From positions 1 to 64,000 of the forward strand of contig QCNV01000004.1 in assembly GCA_003213095.1 (NCBI GenBank): a stretch of DNA of 64,000 bases. Reading direction: 5' to 3'. Each line of letters begins with the position of its first letter. Position 1 is the first letter of the stretch. The notes beneath the pieces are model-generated. The model was given only the letters and a program-made list of their open reading frames with translations, made no database searches and was not told the origin of the DNA. Shown in pieces: positions 62,757 to 64,000 of the stretch. Source of the DNA: SAR202 cluster bacterium AG-426-M11. GTDB lineage: Bacteria; Chloroflexota; Dehalococcoidia; Lucifugimonadales; UBA826. The position numbers and the translations under genes were made by a program.

Positions 62757-63101
62757 ATGCTAAAAATTGAAGCAATTTTCAGACCAGAACGAGTTAATGC
62801 CGTTACTGATGCATTAACAAGTGTGGGTGTTACAGGATTCCATTACCAAAATATTACCGGACAGGGTCAGCAACAAGGAGTAGAGGTAATTACTGGCAGA
62901 GGTAGTCAAACTGCCACAAGAGCCTCTGTATCAAAAACTCTCCTAGTTACTATAGTTTCGGATGACAAAAAGGACGAGGTGGTAAATGCAATTATCGAAT
63001 CAACACGTAGTGGAGATATCGGTGACGGTAAAATATTTATCAGTGAAATTGCAGATATCATCAGAGTAAGAACAGGAGAAACAGGAGAAGAAGCAATTTA
63101 G
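62757..63101 (+). CDS. glnB: PII nitrogen regulatory protein with unusual T-loop
   Basis: 114 residues of the PII fold: MLKIEAIFRPERVNAVTDALTSVGVTGFHYQNITGQG, then the T-loop, KTLLVTIVSDDKKDEVVNAI and the C-signature STRSGDIGDGKIFISEI. The T-loop sequence QQQGVEVITGRGSQTATRASVSKT lacks the EYxVxFLPK segment with Tyr51, so the classical uridylylation or adenylylation site is absent. ATP/ADP and 2-oxoglutarate sensing could still work through the kept loops. GGAGGG precedes the ATG; it is 25 bp after amt. Confidence 0.9.
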   Translation: MLKIEAIFRPERVNAVTDALTSVGVTGFHYQNITGQGQQQGVEVITGRGSQTATRASVSKTLLVTIVSDDKKDEVVNAIIESTRSGDIGDGKIFISEIADIIRVRTGETGEEAI

Positions 63102-63120
63102 CTCTTTTCTTAGAGGTTTT

Positions 63121-63156
63121 AGATAAATAGGGAGTTTCTACGATCTCTATTTATCT
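63121..63156 (+). terminator. Hairpin after glnB
   Basis: AGATAAATAGGGA and TCTCTATTTATCT pair over 13 bp (one G-U) with a 10-nt loop, 20 bp after the glnB stop. No long U-tract follows, so it is a weak terminator candidate separating amt-glnB from the second amt promoter. Confidence 0.45.
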
Positions 63157-63173
63157 AACCTCACCCAATATAT

Positions 63174-63226
63174 GTTACATATTTGTAACATATATTTAAC
63201 ATTTCCAATCTTTTCAAACATAGAAT
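63174..63226 (+). promoter_or_regulatory. amt2 promoter with 11-bp phased GlnR/PhoB-like boxes
   Basis: GTTAC (63174), GTAAC (63185) and TTAAC (63196) at exact 11-bp steps, then 20 bp and TAGAAT (63221-63226). The array lies inside a perfect 13-bp inverted repeat, AATATATGTTACA-TATT-TGTAACATATATT (63167-63196). Layout and spacing match the amt1 promoter, while the flanking sequence differs. Confidence 0.65.
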
Positions 63227-63275
63227 CATTTGAAATTTCGTGCCATTTAAATAATGTGCAATAAAGGAGTTAAAA

Positions 63276-64000
63276 ATGGATTCTGGACATACAGCATGGA
63301 TGTTAACAGCATCAGCACTAGTTTTTTTCATGACCCCTGGACTAGCGTTTTTTTACGGAGGATTAGTTAGAGCAAAAAGCTTAGTGAATACAATCATGTT
63401 GAGCTTTATGACAATTTGTGTAGTCACTATAGTATGGACTTTATGGGGATATTCCTTAGCATACGGTCCAAATGTAGGTGGAGACCCAATCATTCAAGGT
63501 CTTATAGGCAATTTCAGTGCCTTAGGATTAGATGGAATCAGATGGGATCCAATAGACTCGAGCGGTTCTTTCGGAGGTAGCGGAGTTGATGTTCTATTTC
63601 AAATGATGTTTGCAATTATCACTCCTGCATTAATAACCGGAGCATTTGTGGAGCGATTCAAATTCTCTACATATTTAATATTTACTATTATTTGGATCAC
63701 AGTAGTATATGCCCCCGTTGCTCACTGGGTTTGGGGTGGAGGATGGATTGGAGCTGACGGAGCAGGTGCTTTAGATTTTGCTGGAGGAATAGTGATACAC
63801 ATTACTGCAGGATCTGCTGCTGTAGCAGCAGCATTATTAGTTGGTAAAAGAGCAAACCCTGGCTTACAACCTAACAATGTTCCATATGTACTATTAGGAG
63901 CAGCTATTCTTTGGTTTGGATGGTTTGGTTTTAATGGGGGATCAGCTTTATTAGCTGATGGATATGCAGTTAATGCCATGCTAGTAACTCAGATTTCTGC
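63276..64000 (+). CDS. amt: Ammonium transporter Amt, copy 2 (3' end outside window)
   Basis: Not in the ORF track because the window cuts it; 241 codons are visible and open. The product opens MDSGHTAWMLTASALVFFM like copy 1 and keeps WVWGGGWIG, DFAGGIVIHITAGSAAVAAALLVGKR (first pore His present; Asn of HINAG is Thr) and WFGWFGFNGGSAL. It has a longer loop after helix 2 (GPNVGGDPIIQGLIG and DSSGSFGGSGVD) than copy 1. AAAGGAG stands before ATG 63276. A second glnB may follow outside the window. Confidence 0.95.
   Translation, partial: MDSGHTAWMLTASALVFFMTPGLAFFYGGLVRAKSLVNTIMLSFMTICVVTIVWTLWGYSLAYGPNVGGDPIIQGLIGNFSALGLDGIRWDPIDSSGSFGGSGVDVLFQMMFAIITPALITGAFVERFKFSTYLIFTIIWITVVYAPVAHWVWGGGWIGADGAGALDFAGGIVIHITAGSAAVAAALLVGKRANPGLQPNNVPYVLLGAAILWFGWFGFNGGSALLADGYAVNAMLVTQIS

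Overview
The window is AT-rich throughout (by eye roughly one third G+C). It is densely coded, with short gaps, frequent 4-20 bp gene overlaps and many TTG/GTG starts. I see no insertion sequence, phage gene, integrase or CRISPR array. The gene set suggests a low-GC marine Chloroflexota bacterium of the SAR202/Dehalococcoidia kind. The signs are an archaellum-type motility operon in an otherwise bacterial genome, an exported protein with a Pro-Thr-Pro-Val linker, Ser/Thr kinase plus PP2C signalling, paired CaiB/BaiF CoA-transferases, and no LPS or outer-membrane genes apart from one LpxH-like phosphoesterase. The phylum is an inference; no rRNA gene is present to confirm it.

Layout. 1-1.3 kb: end of a membrane protein and a GNAT acetyltransferase. 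1.3-11.3 kb (+): a pyrimidine operon pyrB-pyrC-carA-carB behind a leader that looks like a translation-coupled attenuator, then an OsmC-family gene with an in-frame UGA at its expected redox cysteine (probable selenoprotein), then sbcC. 11.3-13.4 kb (-): a DUF1461-like membrane protein and a two-subunit CoA-transferase. 13.4-14.6 kb (+): mazG and a small ABM-fold protein. 14.6-22.5 kb (-): mutL, HAD and IMPase-like genes, ribH-ribBA-ribE-ribD, dcd and a SIMPL lipoprotein. 22.6-29 kb (+): lepB, tRNA-Lys, two CaiB/BaiF genes, an acyl-CoA carboxylase carboxyltransferase and a tandem pair of HAD dehalogenase-like genes. 29-34.5 kb: small unknowns, an exported protein, an FHA-adenylate cyclase and an FGGY kinase.

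34.7-53.4 kb is a signalling and motility region. It starts with an 1815-residue transmembrane Ser/Thr kinase with extracellular Ig-like repeats, a NarL-type regulator, a PP2C phosphatase and a TPR protein. A type IV prepilin (archaellin) peptidase follows. A minus-strand operon then reads archaellin - ArlD/E-like - ArlG-like - ArlF-like - ArlH - ArlI - ArlJ - acidic protein - response regulator - cNMP-binding histidine kinase. A SpoIIM-like membrane protein lies upstream of the archaellin. The enzyme needed to process the archaellin, the two ATPases, the membrane platform and the filament genes are therefore all present. No chemotaxis gene is present.

53.5-57.6 kb: an envelope-glycan or glycolipid cluster (methyltransferase, LpxH-like phosphoesterase, glycosyltransferase with no canonical start codon, nucleotide-sugar dehydrogenase) ending at tRNA-Glu and tRNA-Gln. 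57.7-61.1 kb: fabI, an MFS transporter, ychF and a 49-residue zinc-knuckle protein missed by the ORF track. 61.5 kb to the end: an ammonium module amt-glnB-amt (second amt cut by the window edge). Both amt promoters carry the same array of 5-mers spaced exactly 11 bp apart, ending exactly 20 bp before a TAGAAT -10 box, which resembles a GlnR/PhoB-type operator.
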